In this document: positions 16,307-24,086 of the stretch, in pieces | How the letters are laid out: every line of letters begins with the position of its first letter | Numbering within the stretch: position 1 is the first letter of the stretch | Assembly: GCA_945900965.1 (NCBI GenBank) | Contig: CAMDKM010000016.1 | Coordinates: 1 to 64,000, forward strand | Direction: 5' to 3' | DNA from: Bordetella parapertussis | GTDB lineage: Bacteria > Pseudomonadota > Gammaproteobacteria > Burkholderiales > JACQAP01 | DNA: 64,000 nt | Notes under the pieces: generated by a model | What the model was told of the DNA's origin: nothing | Databases searched by the model: none | What the model saw: the letters and a program-made list of their open reading frames with translations, nothing else | Made by a program: the position numbers and the translations under genes

Positions 16307-16411
16307 AACACTGAATAAGTGTCTGCCCCGTGAAGGCGGGGAACCAGAGGCCATTGAAAATCCTGGATTCCCATTTTCACGGGAATGACATTTGGGAACT
16401 TGTTCAGTGTT
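16307..16411. mobile_element. 105 bp MITE-like element with 14 bp terminal inverted repeats
   Basis: Left end AACACTGAATAAGT (16307-16320) and right end ACTTGTTCAGTGTT (16398-16411) are inverted copies matching at 13 of 14 positions. Inside are two dRS3-like arms (CCCCGTGAAGGCGGGG and ATTCCCATTTTCACGGGAAT). It has no coding capacity, so movement would need a transposase in trans. It separates the kinase and regulator genes, and the regulator ATG follows 20 bp after it. A related partial copy is at 8972-9013. Confidence 0.7.
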
Positions 16412-16431
16412 TTCCTATATAGGACTGCAAA

Positions 16432-17079
16432 ATGAGCGAGCCGCAAACACTCAATGTATTGGTCGTCGACGATCACCCCTTGTTTAGACGGGGGGTTGTG
16501 CAGTCGCTCGGCTCAGTGCCCGATCTGACCGTGGTTGGCGAGGCGTCCTCGGGCGAAGAAGCGCTGAATCTGGCGCGCGAGCTACTCCCCGATGTCGTGT
16601 TGCTGGATATCAGCATGCCGGGATGGGACGGTCTGTTCACCGCCGAAAAAATTGCGGCCGCCTGTCCGGCAAGTACTATTGTCATGCTGACGGTTTCGGA
16701 CGATAAGGACAAACTGCTCGGGGCTTTCAAAGCCGGTGCCCGCGCCTACGTGCTCAAAGGCGTTTCCGCCCAGGAACTGGCCAAAGTCGTTCGTACCGCA
16801 GCCAAGGGGGAAGTCTATGTGTCGCCCGATCTGGCGTCAGAGATTCTGGAAGCCTTCATGAAGTCACGCTCCCCCGATGCGTTGCAGGAGTTGAGCGATC
16901 GCGAAAGGGAGATTCTTCGACTTATCGGCACGGGTCTGACGAACCGCGAAATCGCCATACAAATGGCGTTATCCGAAAGAACGGTGGAGCGCCAGGTGTC
17001 CAACGTCCTGCACAAGCTGCAAGTCCGCAGCAGAGTGGAAGCCGCACTGTTTGCAGTCAAACATGCCAAGGCAAAATAA
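16432..17079 (+). CDS. NarL/FixJ-family response regulator
   Basis: 215 residues. The receiver domain (1-120) has the acidic pair Asp13/Asp14 (VVDDHPLF), phospho-acceptor Asp59 (VVLLDISMPGWDG), the Thr/Ser switch (MLTVSD) and Lys in AYVLKG. The C-terminal LuxR-type HTH spans about 150-210 (LSDREREILRLIGTGLTNREIAIQMALSERTVERQVSNVLHKL). The partner is almost certainly the kinase at 14906. The regulated genes are not apparent here. The leader is almost wholly the MITE-like element, so expression may depend on readthrough or a promoter in that element. Confidence 0.94.
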   Translation: MSEPQTLNVLVVDDHPLFRRGVVQSLGSVPDLTVVGEASSGEEALNLARELLPDVVLLDISMPGWDGLFTAEKIAAACPASTIVMLTVSDDKDKLLGAFKAGARAYVLKGVSAQELAKVVRTAAKGEVYVSPDLASEILEAFMKSRSPDALQELSDREREILRLIGTGLTNREIAIQMALSERTVERQVSNVLHKLQVRSRVEAALFAVKHAKAK

Positions 17080-17190
17080 CTGCGTGCGCTGCCGCCTCGA
17101 TTCCAAGGAATCGTAAAACTTCCGGTAAAACGGCAGCCGCCCTGGGTGGACAACCTTTCTCCGCTCGACTTATGGGCGCCTCTCAATGTG

Positions 17191-17273
17191 TCATTCCCGC
17201 GAAGGCGGGAATCCAGATTTTGAAATCGCGCGGTAATTCCGTCCTTTCTAGATTCCCGCTTTCGCGGGAATGA
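17191..17273. repeat. dRS3-like paired inverted repeat element
   Basis: The outer ends TCATTCCCGCGAA (17191-17203) and TTCGCGGGAATGA (17261-17273) are perfect 13 bp inverted copies. Each forms its own ATTCCCGC...GCGGGAAT hairpin. It lies between the response regulator and the small gene on the opposite strand. Confidence 0.75.
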
Positions 17274-17300
17274 CGGTGGATTGAATTTCCAGAAGTTCCC

Positions 17301-17567
17301 TTATTTCAGATTGGGCAGATTTAACTCGACCATCTCAAGCTGGGCGGCGAGTGCCCCATGCGCCGACTTGCCCGCAAGAAACTTAAGCGCGTCCTTGATT
17401 TTCTGTTCGAGTTGGGCGCGTGACGCGCCGTCGATTCCGGACAATAACTGCACAAGTTCAGACAGTTTCGCGGCCTGCGCGCTATCGCGAATCTTGCCAA
17501 TCATTTTCTCAATTCCGGCCCGGTCAAGATTGGTCACCAATTTGAGTGTTTGCTCGTGGCTGCTCAT
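17301..17567 (-). CDS. Small hypothetical helical protein
   Basis: 88 residues, ATG at 17567 preceded by GGAAGGATCGGAGG, a good ribosome-binding region. The protein is all-helical in appearance (LVTNLDRAGIEKMIGKIRDSAQAAKLSELVQLLSGI, RAQLEQKIKDALKFLAGK) and has no membrane segment, signal or cysteine. I do not recognise the family. It stands alone on the minus strand, convergent with the regulator gene. Confidence 0.6.
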   Translation of the reverse strand: MSSHEQTLKLVTNLDRAGIEKMIGKIRDSAQAAKLSELVQLLSGIDGASRAQLEQKIKDALKFLAGKSAHGALAAQLEMVELNLPNLK

Positions 17568-17681
17568 CCTCCGATCCTTCCCTTAGTGAGTGACTGACAC
17601 CGAATTGTACCAGCGTGTCCCAGCCCGGCAGCATCCCCGCGCGGTGAATAGAGTGGGCTGAATGGCGGCTACCCTGCAATC

Positions 17682-17711
17682 GGCGGGTTACGCTTCGCTA
17701 ATCCACCCTAC
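17682..17711. repeat. Short interspersed repeat GGCGGGTTACGCTTCGCTAA
   Basis: The sequence at 17682-17711 reads GGCGGGTTA-CGCTTCG-CTAATCCACCCTAC. It forms a small imperfect stem and belongs to the widespread GTAGGGTGG.TTAGCG..GCGTAACCC.CC type of dispersed palindromes known from many bacterial genomes. Only one copy was seen in the window. The remainder of 17568-17835 holds no gene. Confidence 0.6.
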
Positions 17712-17835
17712 AAAATTCCATCTCCGAATATCGGCGGCTCTTGGTCACCGCCGACGGTTGCAATGGCCGTTCGGCGCTCGTTCCGGGTAATATTCGGCAG
17801 CGCTCAACAATGCGCACCCGGAAAGGACCGCAGCG

Positions 17836-19446
17836 ATGTGGAAATGGATCGACCGCAATATTCTGGAACTGGGGCGGGAAATGCGCCTGTCTTACCTGCC
17901 CCCGCTCATGGTGTACGTCGCGGCCGGCATTTCGGGCCTCACTGCCATCGTCGGCACTTTCTATGTCAAGGAGCGCCTCGGGCTTACGGCCGAATTTCTG
18001 GCGGCGCTGGGGTTTTGGGCCGGACTGCCCTGGGCGCTGAAAATGCCACTGGGGCATCTGGTGGATCTGATCTGGCGCTGGAAGTCATTACTGGTCTACC
18101 TGGGTGCCTCACTGATCGCGCTGAGCCTGCTGATCATGATCGGCCTGCTCGCCGATCCCGCAGCAATGGCGCAAACGGCGTCCATCGAAACCTGGTTTGT
18201 CACTGGGGCAATGCTATCCCCCATCGGTTTTGTGCTTCAAGACGTAGTTGCCGACGCAATGACCGTAGAGGCCGTGCCGCGGGTAAATGCCGATGGTCAA
18301 CCGGTGGCACCCGAGCAGCGCAAGCTGATGCATACCACCATGCAGACGCTGGGCCGAGTGGCCATCATCAGTGGCACGGTGTTGGTGTCGCTTGCCAATG
18401 TCTTTCTGATGCAAGGTGTCGGTGAAATGCCGGAGGCGGACAAGGCTGGCCGGTATTTGGTGGTCTACCAACTGGCGCTCCTGATTCCGGTTATTTCAGT
18501 GCTCGGTGTGGGTCTGGCAACATGGTTGCGGCATCGCGCCATCGCCCGCCTGATGAACACCGGACGGACCCGGAAGGAATCCGAGGCCGCCATCGAGGCC
18601 CACGCCGAACGCCCGCCCATCAACTGGTGGATTCTCGGCGGAGGTTTGCTGTTCACGGTAGTTTCTCTTTCAGTAGGGCTAAGCCGGGTTACCGGCGCAG
18701 AAGAAATCGTTTTCGCGCTGTCGATGGCGATCGTGCTGTTTCTGATCTGGCGTATCACCCGGGAACTCGAACCCGATGCCCGCAACATGCTGGTCGGCAC
18801 GGCGATTGTGATTTTTGTATTCCGGGCCGTGCCTGGCCCCGGCGCCGGTTCGACCTGGTGGATGATGGACGTGCTGAAATTCGATCAGCAGTTCTTCGCG
18901 CAACTGTCGCTAATCGTATCGGTCCTGACTTTGTTCGGCATGTTCGTGTTCCGCCGTTTCATGGCCGATCATTCGATCGCTTATATCGTCGGCGCGCTCA
19001 CGATCGCCGGAACGATATTGGCGCTGCCGATTGTCGGCATGTTTTACGGACTGCACGAATGGACCGCAGCCCACACCGGCGGTGTGGTTGATGCGCGTTT
19101 TATTACTCTTTTCGACACGGCCCTGGAGTCCCCGCTGGGCCAGATAGCAATGATCCCGATGCTGGCCTGGATCGCCAACTCCGCCCCGGAAAAACTCAAG
19201 GCGACTTTTTTCGCGGTGATGGCCTCTTTCACCAACCTTGCCCTATCCGCATCGAATCTCGGGACGAAATACCTGAATCAGATCTATAGCGTGACGCGCG
19301 AAGTCAAGGATGCGACCGGTGCAGTCAAGGAAGCGCAGAACTACAGTGAGTTGGGCATGCTGCTGATAGTTGTCACGATCGCAGGCCTGGCGCTCCCTTT
19401 CCTGGCCATCGCCTTCGTGAAGCTGACCCGCTTTCGCAATGCCTGA
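17836..19446 (+). CDS. BT1-family (folate/biopterin-type) major facilitator transporter
   Basis: 536 residues with about twelve hydrophobic segments. KMPLGHLVDLIWRWKSLLVYLGA after helix 2 and GFVLQDVVADAMTVEAVPR in helix 4/5 match the BT1 family better than generic MFS proteins. An AAGGA lies 8 nt before the ATG. BT1 proteins are best known from trypanosomatids, plants and cyanobacteria as folate or pterin carriers; the substrate here is unknown. The stop codon lies in a 9 bp perfect hairpin (19444-19452 with 19468-19476) lacking a T tract. No folate gene adjoins it. Confidence 0.72.
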   Translation: MWKWIDRNILELGREMRLSYLPPLMVYVAAGISGLTAIVGTFYVKERLGLTAEFLAALGFWAGLPWALKMPLGHLVDLIWRWKSLLVYLGASLIALSLLIMIGLLADPAAMAQTASIETWFVTGAMLSPIGFVLQDVVADAMTVEAVPRVNADGQPVAPEQRKLMHTTMQTLGRVAIISGTVLVSLANVFLMQGVGEMPEADKAGRYLVVYQLALLIPVISVLGVGLATWLRHRAIARLMNTGRTRKESEAAIEAHAERPPINWWILGGGLLFTVVSLSVGLSRVTGAEEIVFALSMAIVLFLIWRITRELEPDARNMLVGTAIVIFVFRAVPGPGAGSTWWMMDVLKFDQQFFAQLSLIVSVLTLFGMFVFRRFMADHSIAYIVGALTIAGTILALPIVGMFYGLHEWTAAHTGGVVDARFITLFDTALESPLGQIAMIPMLAWIANSAPEKLKATFFAVMASFTNLALSASNLGTKYLNQIYSVTREVKDATGAVKEAQNYSELGMLLIVVTIAGLALPFLAIAFVKLTRFRNA

Positions 19447-19496
19447 ACTCCCGCTCCGAGAGGCCGAGGGAGTTCACGAGTCAGCGCCTAGGGACA

Positions 19497-20288
19497 CTAA
19501 ATTTTGTAGTTGATCCCTTTACGATCCAACATCCGCAGTGACGCGGTCCAGCTCTTGGAGACTTCGGAGCCGCCGGGACCATTGAACTGTTCGAAGCCCT
19601 TGCGCGCAGTCTTTTCGTCGATCAGGCCCACCTCCGCCCGTCCGCCGGCTTGTGCATCGATCTGAATCTGGCAGGCGGTATCGAGGTAATACATGATTTC
19701 GAAAGCTTCGCTGACACTGCCACCCAGGCCAAGAAGGCCGTGATTACGCAGAATCATGGCTTTTGACGTCGGCCCCAGATCGCGGGCCAATCGCGTCCGT
19801 TCATCGAGCTCCAGGGCTATGCCTTCGTAATCGTGGTAGGTCAACATGCCGTAGGTGCGCAGCGAATGCTGGCTGATCGGCAGCAACCCGCATTTCTGCG
19901 CGGATACCGCAACCCCCGCACGGGTATGCGTATGAATGACGCAGTTCACTTCCGGCCGGGCCTCATGCACGCAGCCATGGATGACGAACCCCGCGTGATT
20001 GACGCCCAGGCCGGTGGTGTCTTCGACCACGTTGCCGTCCTTGTCAATTTTCACCAGACTGGACGCGGTGATCTCGTCGAACATCAGCCCATAGGGATTG
20101 ATCAGCATGAAATCGCTGCCCGGTACCCGGGCGGTGAAATGGGTGTAGATCAAATCGGTCCAGCGAAAATGAAAGGCCAGTTGGTACGCCGCCGCCAGAT
20201 CGCAGCGCATCTCCCATTCTTCCCTGCTCACCCGGTCTTGCAGGCTGGAGGATTCGACGGATCTTAGGCTCCGGCTCTTGTTGGTCAT
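19497..20288 (-). CDS. Class II aldolase/adducin family protein
   Basis: 263 residues from the ATG at 20288 (AGGAA upstream); the longer frame to 20426 runs through repeat DNA and is rejected. Zinc-binding His residues are visible in CVIHTHTRAGVAVS, with a third in MILRNHGLLGLGG. FRWTDLIYTHFTARVPGSDFMLINPYGLMFDEITASSLVKID is the family N-terminal signature. Members include fuculose/ribulose-phosphate aldolases and decarboxylases, and the many adducin-like bacterial members have unknown substrates. No sugar-phosphate genes neighbour it. Confidence 0.88.
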   Translation of the reverse strand: MTNKSRSLRSVESSSLQDRVSREEWEMRCDLAAAYQLAFHFRWTDLIYTHFTARVPGSDFMLINPYGLMFDEITASSLVKIDKDGNVVEDTTGLGVNHAGFVIHGCVHEARPEVNCVIHTHTRAGVAVSAQKCGLLPISQHSLRTYGMLTYHDYEGIALELDERTRLARDLGPTSKAMILRNHGLLGLGGSVSEAFEIMYYLDTACQIQIDAQAGGRAEVGLIDEKTARKGFEQFNGPGGSEVSKSWTASLRMLDRKGINYKI

Positions 20289-20339
20289 GGCTGCGTTCCT
20301 TATGGGATTCGATACGGAAAGCGCTAGTTTACCCTTTGA

Positions 20340-20405
20340 AAAAGGGACGAGGGACGAGGATGCGGGATTGGGGATTGAGGATTGAGGGACGAGGATCGAG
20401 GGTTT
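20340..20405. repeat. GGGACGAGG / GGATTGAGG tandem word repeats
   Basis: Runs of GGGACGAGGGACGAGGAT, GGGATTGGGGATTGAGGATTGAGG and GGGACGAGGATCGAGGG lie just upstream of the aldolase gene. The same GGGACGAGG words recur after yajQ (62413-62440). No coding or promoter function is apparent. Confidence 0.6.
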
Positions 20406-20458
20406 ACCCCCTTCATCACCCTTCACCCTTCACTCATTCACTCGCTTTTGGTCACCAA

Positions 20459-20983
20459 TCACAGCCACCCCATTCCTCCAACAAATGCCCCTGCCAGAGC
20501 GACCAGCAGCAGATGCAAGCGCGTGCGCCAGACTACCAGCGCGGCGGCAACGGTCAGAATGATGTGGCCGCCCCATCCCGGGGTCTGGGCGGTGAGTATC
20601 CAACTGGTGGCGAATAACAACCCAATGACAATTGGCGCCATGCCGGCTTTGAACGCCCGGACTTGCAGCCAGTCTTGCCGAGCATGACCCCAGCGTGCTG
20701 CGGCAAGCGCGAGGGTAGTGGACGGGAGCATGATGCCCAGCATGGTGGCCGCCGCCCCCATCAGCCCTGCGGCCTGATAACCCATCACCGCCACGAACAA
20801 AACGTTCGGCCCGGGAGAAGCCTGGGCAATGGCAATTGAGGCGTTGAACTGGACGTCCGTAAGCAGGCCCATTTCGTTGACCAGCACGCGGTGCATATCG
20901 GGCGCGACCGTGATGGCGCCGCCAACTGCCAGCAGCGAAAGCACCAGAAAATGAGCAAACAGCGCGAAGATTTCGGATGCCAT
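20459..20983 (-). CDS. chrA: Chromate transporter, short-chain subunit 2
   Basis: 174 residues, a single CHR domain with about five to six membrane segments. The CHR motif core is visible as FLVLSLLAVGGAITVAPDMHRVLVNEMGLLTDVQFNASIAIAQASPGPNVLFVAVMGYQAAG. Together with the upstream single-domain gene it forms a split (SCHR-type) ChrA. Such pairs export chromate or may move other oxyanions such as sulfate; the actual substrate is not shown by sequence. It starts 9 bp after the stop of the companion. Confidence 0.9.
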   Translation of the reverse strand: MASEIFALFAHFLVLSLLAVGGAITVAPDMHRVLVNEMGLLTDVQFNASIAIAQASPGPNVLFVAVMGYQAAGLMGAAATMLGIMLPSTTLALAAARWGHARQDWLQVRAFKAGMAPIVIGLLFATSWILTAQTPGWGGHIILTVAAALVVWRTRLHLLLVALAGAFVGGMGWL

Positions 20984-20992
20984 AGTGCGAAC

Positions 20993-21580
20993 CTAACTCT
21001 GCTCGGGCAATCTTCGGAGCCGAAACCACGCATAAATACACGCCGCCAGCCCGAGACCGAGAATCACCCAAATCAACGGCCAGCGCAGCAGTGCGACGGC
21101 GAAAAAACCCAGCGCTGCAACGGTGGCGCAGACTGGCACGCCCATCGGATTGCTTTGCAATGCGCCGAGGAGGCGCAATCCGGTTCCAAGAATCAAGCCG
21201 GCCGAAACGGCACCCATGCCTTTTAGTGCGCCGGCCACCACGGGATCCCCAGCGTATTGCGCATAGGTCGCCGTCACCATCAGGACGATGATGAGTGGTA
21301 CGGTCATCATCCCCGCAAGCGCCGCGAAGGCGCCACGCCAGCCAAAGTAACGATCGCCAATCATCAACGCAACATTGCAAACATTCGGGCCCGGCAGGAC
21401 CTGCCCCACCGCAAGTATCTCGACGAATTGTTCGCGTGTAAGCCAACGCTTTTGATCGCATAACACGCGCTGTGTGACGGTCAACACGCCGCCGAATCCC
21501 TGCAAGGCGAGCAGTGTGAACGTCACGAAAAGATCTTTTTTCGACGCAGGCTGAAGCAGCAACGAAGAGTCTGGGGGCAT
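20993..21580 (-). CDS. chrA: Chromate transporter, short-chain subunit 1
   Basis: 195 residues with one CHR domain. LQGFGGVLTVTQRVLCDQKRWLTREQFVEILAVGQVLPGPNVCNVALMIGDRYFGWRGA contains the family GFGG and PGPN motifs. About six hydrophobic helices follow. It is the first gene of the split pair with 20459-20983 and presumably inserts in the opposite topology to form a heterodimer, as known for paired CHR proteins. The leader contains seven exact GGTGAAC copies. Confidence 0.9.
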   Translation of the reverse strand: MPPDSSLLLQPASKKDLFVTFTLLALQGFGGVLTVTQRVLCDQKRWLTREQFVEILAVGQVLPGPNVCNVALMIGDRYFGWRGAFAALAGMMTVPLIIVLMVTATYAQYAGDPVVAGALKGMGAVSAGLILGTGLRLLGALQSNPMGVPVCATVAALGFFAVALLRWPLIWVILGLGLAACIYAWFRLRRLPEQS

Positions 21581-21593
21581 GAAGGCGGTAAGT

Positions 21594-21642
21594 GGTGAAC
21601 GGTGAACGGTGAACGGTGAACGGTGAACGGTGAACGGTGAAC
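21594..21642. repeat. Seven exact 7 bp tandem repeats (GGTGAAC)
   Basis: Seven uninterrupted GGTGAAC units run from 21594 to 21642, just upstream of the first chrA gene. Related words in the opposite sense (CGTTCCCCGTTCACCGTTTACC) lie before yajQ at 61886-61907. Copy number could vary by slippage, but the array lies outside any reading frame I accept. Confidence 0.85.
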
Positions 21643-21734
21643 GGAAAAATTATAGGCGCAAGGCTTCGGGACGCTGGGAAAAAAGAAGCTTTTCTTAAGT
21701 GCCGGCTGTGGAACCCGGATCACTCGGAAAGCTC

Positions 21735-22277
21735 TTATCGAGAGGCATTGCCAAAGAAAAACTGGTTCGTCCACTCTTGCGCGCGACGTTCCGACTCTGC
21801 GTACAGCTCCGGGCTCATGCGCCGGGCGATCAAATCTCGCTGCAATCGCGCTTTTGGGTCGAAATTGAGCGTCGCCGCCAGAATAAACCACTTGCATGCC
21901 TCGACATCGTCGCCATCGACACCCCTGCCATCGCGGATCATCATGCCCAGGTTGAACATGGCGTAAGAGAAACCGCGTTCGGAAGCGTCGCGAAACAGAC
22001 TGACTGCCCGTTTCTCGTCCTTTTCGATCCCTTTGCCATCTCGATAAAGCAATCCAAGGCCATTGAGCGCACGGGCGTGTCCGGATTCTGCGGCATCGCT
22101 CCAACGATCGAAGGCCAGGCGGAAATTGCGCTCCGCATAAGCCTGCTGGCCTTGCAGGAACGCCGTGTCATTGGCTATCGCGATGCAGGGCAGCGCCAAA
22201 GCCAGCGCGAGCACCCATCCGAAAACAATACGCTTCAGCAATCCCGCATGCGCCAATGATTTGCGAGCGGCTATCAA
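21735..22277 (-). CDS. Sel1-repeat (TPR-like) exported protein
   Basis: 180 residues. A signal peptide is evident (IVFGWVLALALALPCIAIAND). Two to three Sel1-like repeats follow: AFDRWSDAAESGHARALNGLGLLYRDGKGI, AVSLFRDASERGFSYAMFNLGMMIRDGRGV and ACKWFILAATLNF. Such proteins mediate protein-protein contacts in the periplasm. The likely start is a TTG at 22277 that overlaps the yceH stop (TTGA), with GGAGG 11 nt before, implying coupling to yceH. Specific role is unknown. Confidence 0.82.
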   Translation of the reverse strand: MIAARKSLAHAGLLKRIVFGWVLALALALPCIAIANDTAFLQGQQAYAERNFRLAFDRWSDAAESGHARALNGLGLLYRDGKGIEKDEKRAVSLFRDASERGFSYAMFNLGMMIRDGRGVDGDDVEACKWFILAATLNFDPKARLQRDLIARRMSPELYAESERRAQEWTNQFFFGNASR

Positions 22278-22939
22278 GGTCTGGTCAACGCCTCCTCGAC
22301 CATCATTCTAAGTTCAGCCAAGTCGCTGCGAAGTTGCGCGACTTCTTCTTCCAGCGCGGATAATCTGCTCTTGCCCGTCTCTCCCCGCTCCTCGCCGGCG
22401 GCCATCGCAAGGGCAGTATCGATCGGGCCATTGAGCAGGTGCGCCCAGCGATGCTCGCGCGCACCCGGTTGCTTCGGCAGCCGCACCGCCAACGCCCCGC
22501 CGGGTCGGGCTGCCATCTCTTCCAAATAAGCTTCGATGCTCGACAAGTCTGCAAATTCATGCAGGCGATCGCAGGCAATGCGTAGTTCTCCGGGCGTCTG
22601 TGGGCCTTTTAGCATCAGCGCCACGATCAGCGCCGTTGTGCCGGTATCCGTATTGAGAATTTTAGGAAGATTGTGGCCGTGGCGCACGACCCGGCGCGAC
22701 GCACCCCAGGTCTGAATCACCAGGTTCTTTCCCTTTAGTTCATCCAGGACTTCCTGCACCTCTGTCTCCGCTGCATTCATCACCGGATCGCGGCTGGTCT
22801 TCTGATTGCAGCCCGCGGTAAGCGCATTCAGTGTCAGGGGATAATTGTCTGGCGTCGTGAGCTGCTTTTCCACCATCACGCCCAATACACGGGTTTCCAG
22901 TGGAGACAGGACGGGCACGGGATATTCGGTCATCGGCAT
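22274..22939 (-). CDS. yceH: YceH family (DUF480) protein
   Basis: 221 residues starting near MPMTEYPVPVLSPLETRVLGVMVEKQLTTPDNYPLTLNALTAGCNQKTSRDPV, the diagnostic N-terminus of the YceH/DUF480 family. These proteins contain two winged-helix domains. The C-terminus forms a coiled coil (LSALEEEVAQLRSDLAELRMMVEEAL). The biochemical role remains unsettled in all organisms. It is coupled to the Sel1-repeat gene by a 4 bp overlap, which is not a common neighbour. Confidence 0.94.
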   Translation of the reverse strand: MPMTEYPVPVLSPLETRVLGVMVEKQLTTPDNYPLTLNALTAGCNQKTSRDPVMNAAETEVQEVLDELKGKNLVIQTWGASRRVVRHGHNLPKILNTDTGTTALIVALMLKGPQTPGELRIACDRLHEFADLSSIEAYLEEMAARPGGALAVRLPKQPGAREHRWAHLLNGPIDTALAMAAGEERGETGKSRLSALEEEVAQLRSDLAELRMMVEEALTRP

Positions 22940-23040
22940 TCGGTTCCGGAAATAATTTGCGGGCCAATGTTAGCAGCACCCGTGCCGGCTGGCCGGGCAA
23001 TATTTCAAATGGCGTCGATGAGCACGCCTCGTCAGGAACC

Positions 23041-24021
23041 TTAGACTTCACCGCGTTCCGCCGCCTCTTCCAGCTTTTTGTAGTCCCGCGGCGGTTCATG
23101 AAGCATTTGCCGGCGGCTTTGTTCAAGGCCCTTGACGAGCGCGACGACCGCCTCGTTGAAAGGCACCGGAATCCCCAGCGCCCGGGCTTCGCACACCAGC
23201 GCGCCATTCAACGCATCGATCTCTGTGCGGCGACCTTGTTCAATATGCTGCATCATCGATGGTTTGTTGTAGCGCTTGCGGCAATGTTCCTTGATTTTTT
23301 TCCTGGGATCCGCATCCGGCAGCTTGATGCCTTTTTTCGCCACCACCGCCATGATTTCGTCCATGACCCGGTCTTGCAGCCCACTCATTGCCGGGTTCCG
23401 ATAAATTTCCCCACCGCGTAAACCGCTGATGGCGGCCAGCGCATTGACGCTGCAATTGTGAACGAACTTGCTCCAGACCCAAGCCATTGGATCGGCCACA
23501 ATTTCAGTCGGAATTTCCGCCCGATTGAACAACTCCACGACCTCATGCACGCGTGCGCTGTCGCGGCCATCCAGCTCCCCGAGGGACGTCATGCCGGAAT
23601 TGGTATAAGCCACCCGCCCGGGCGCCGGATTGGCGGCACTGTTCATCGACACGCCTGCGATGACTTGCGCGGCACCCAGCTCGGCGACCAGGGTCTCTAC
23701 ATTGCCGATCCCATTTTGCAGCGTGAGCGCGAACCCGCCGGATGAGAGCAATTCCTGTGCAGCGCGCGCGGCATCGCGAGTGGTGTTGGCATCGGTGAAA
23801 ATGACGGCGAGTTCGCATTTCGGCAGACCCGCACCCGTGGCCTGCGCCGGAATCCGAACCAGGTGCCGGCCCCGTACGCCTTCAATTTGTAATCCTTCGC
23901 TACGAATTTTTTCAATATGTTCCACCCGTGGGTCAATAAGTGTCACATCTGCACCGGCCCGGTGTAGCAGACCACCAAACACTCCACCCATGGCCCCTGC
24001 GCCGATCATGTAAATACGCAT
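23041..24021 (-). CDS. 2-dehydropantoate 2-reductase (ApbA/PanE) family protein
   Basis: 326 residues. A Rossmann NADPH site opens the protein (MRIYMIGAGAMGGVFGGLL). The family active-site Lys region reads AWVWSKFVHNCSVNALAAISGLRGG, and the C-terminal helical domain includes KPSMMQHIEQGRRTEIDALNGALV, the hallmark of PanE-like enzymes. True PanE makes pantoate for CoA; paralogues in catabolic clusters reduce other 2-oxo acids. Its neighbour is an aromatic hydroxylase rather than panB/panC, so a paralogue is quite possible. I leave the symbol blank. Confidence 0.88.
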   Translation of the reverse strand: MRIYMIGAGAMGGVFGGLLHRAGADVTLIDPRVEHIEKIRSEGLQIEGVRGRHLVRIPAQATGAGLPKCELAVIFTDANTTRDAARAAQELLSSGGFALTLQNGIGNVETLVAELGAAQVIAGVSMNSAANPAPGRVAYTNSGMTSLGELDGRDSARVHEVVELFNRAEIPTEIVADPMAWVWSKFVHNCSVNALAAISGLRGGEIYRNPAMSGLQDRVMDEIMAVVAKKGIKLPDADPRKKIKEHCRKRYNKPSMMQHIEQGRRTEIDALNGALVCEARALGIPVPFNEAVVALVKGLEQSRRQMLHEPPRDYKKLEEAAERGEV

Positions 24022-24086
24022 AACATTACCCTCCCTGCCTTAATGGCATGCCCCCAAAACGAAAAGAGTAAGGTCAACCACCCCGC

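Noticed and set aside
21594..21642. GGTGAAC array as a possible CRISPR
   Set aside because: Units are 7 bp with no spacers and no cas genes are present.
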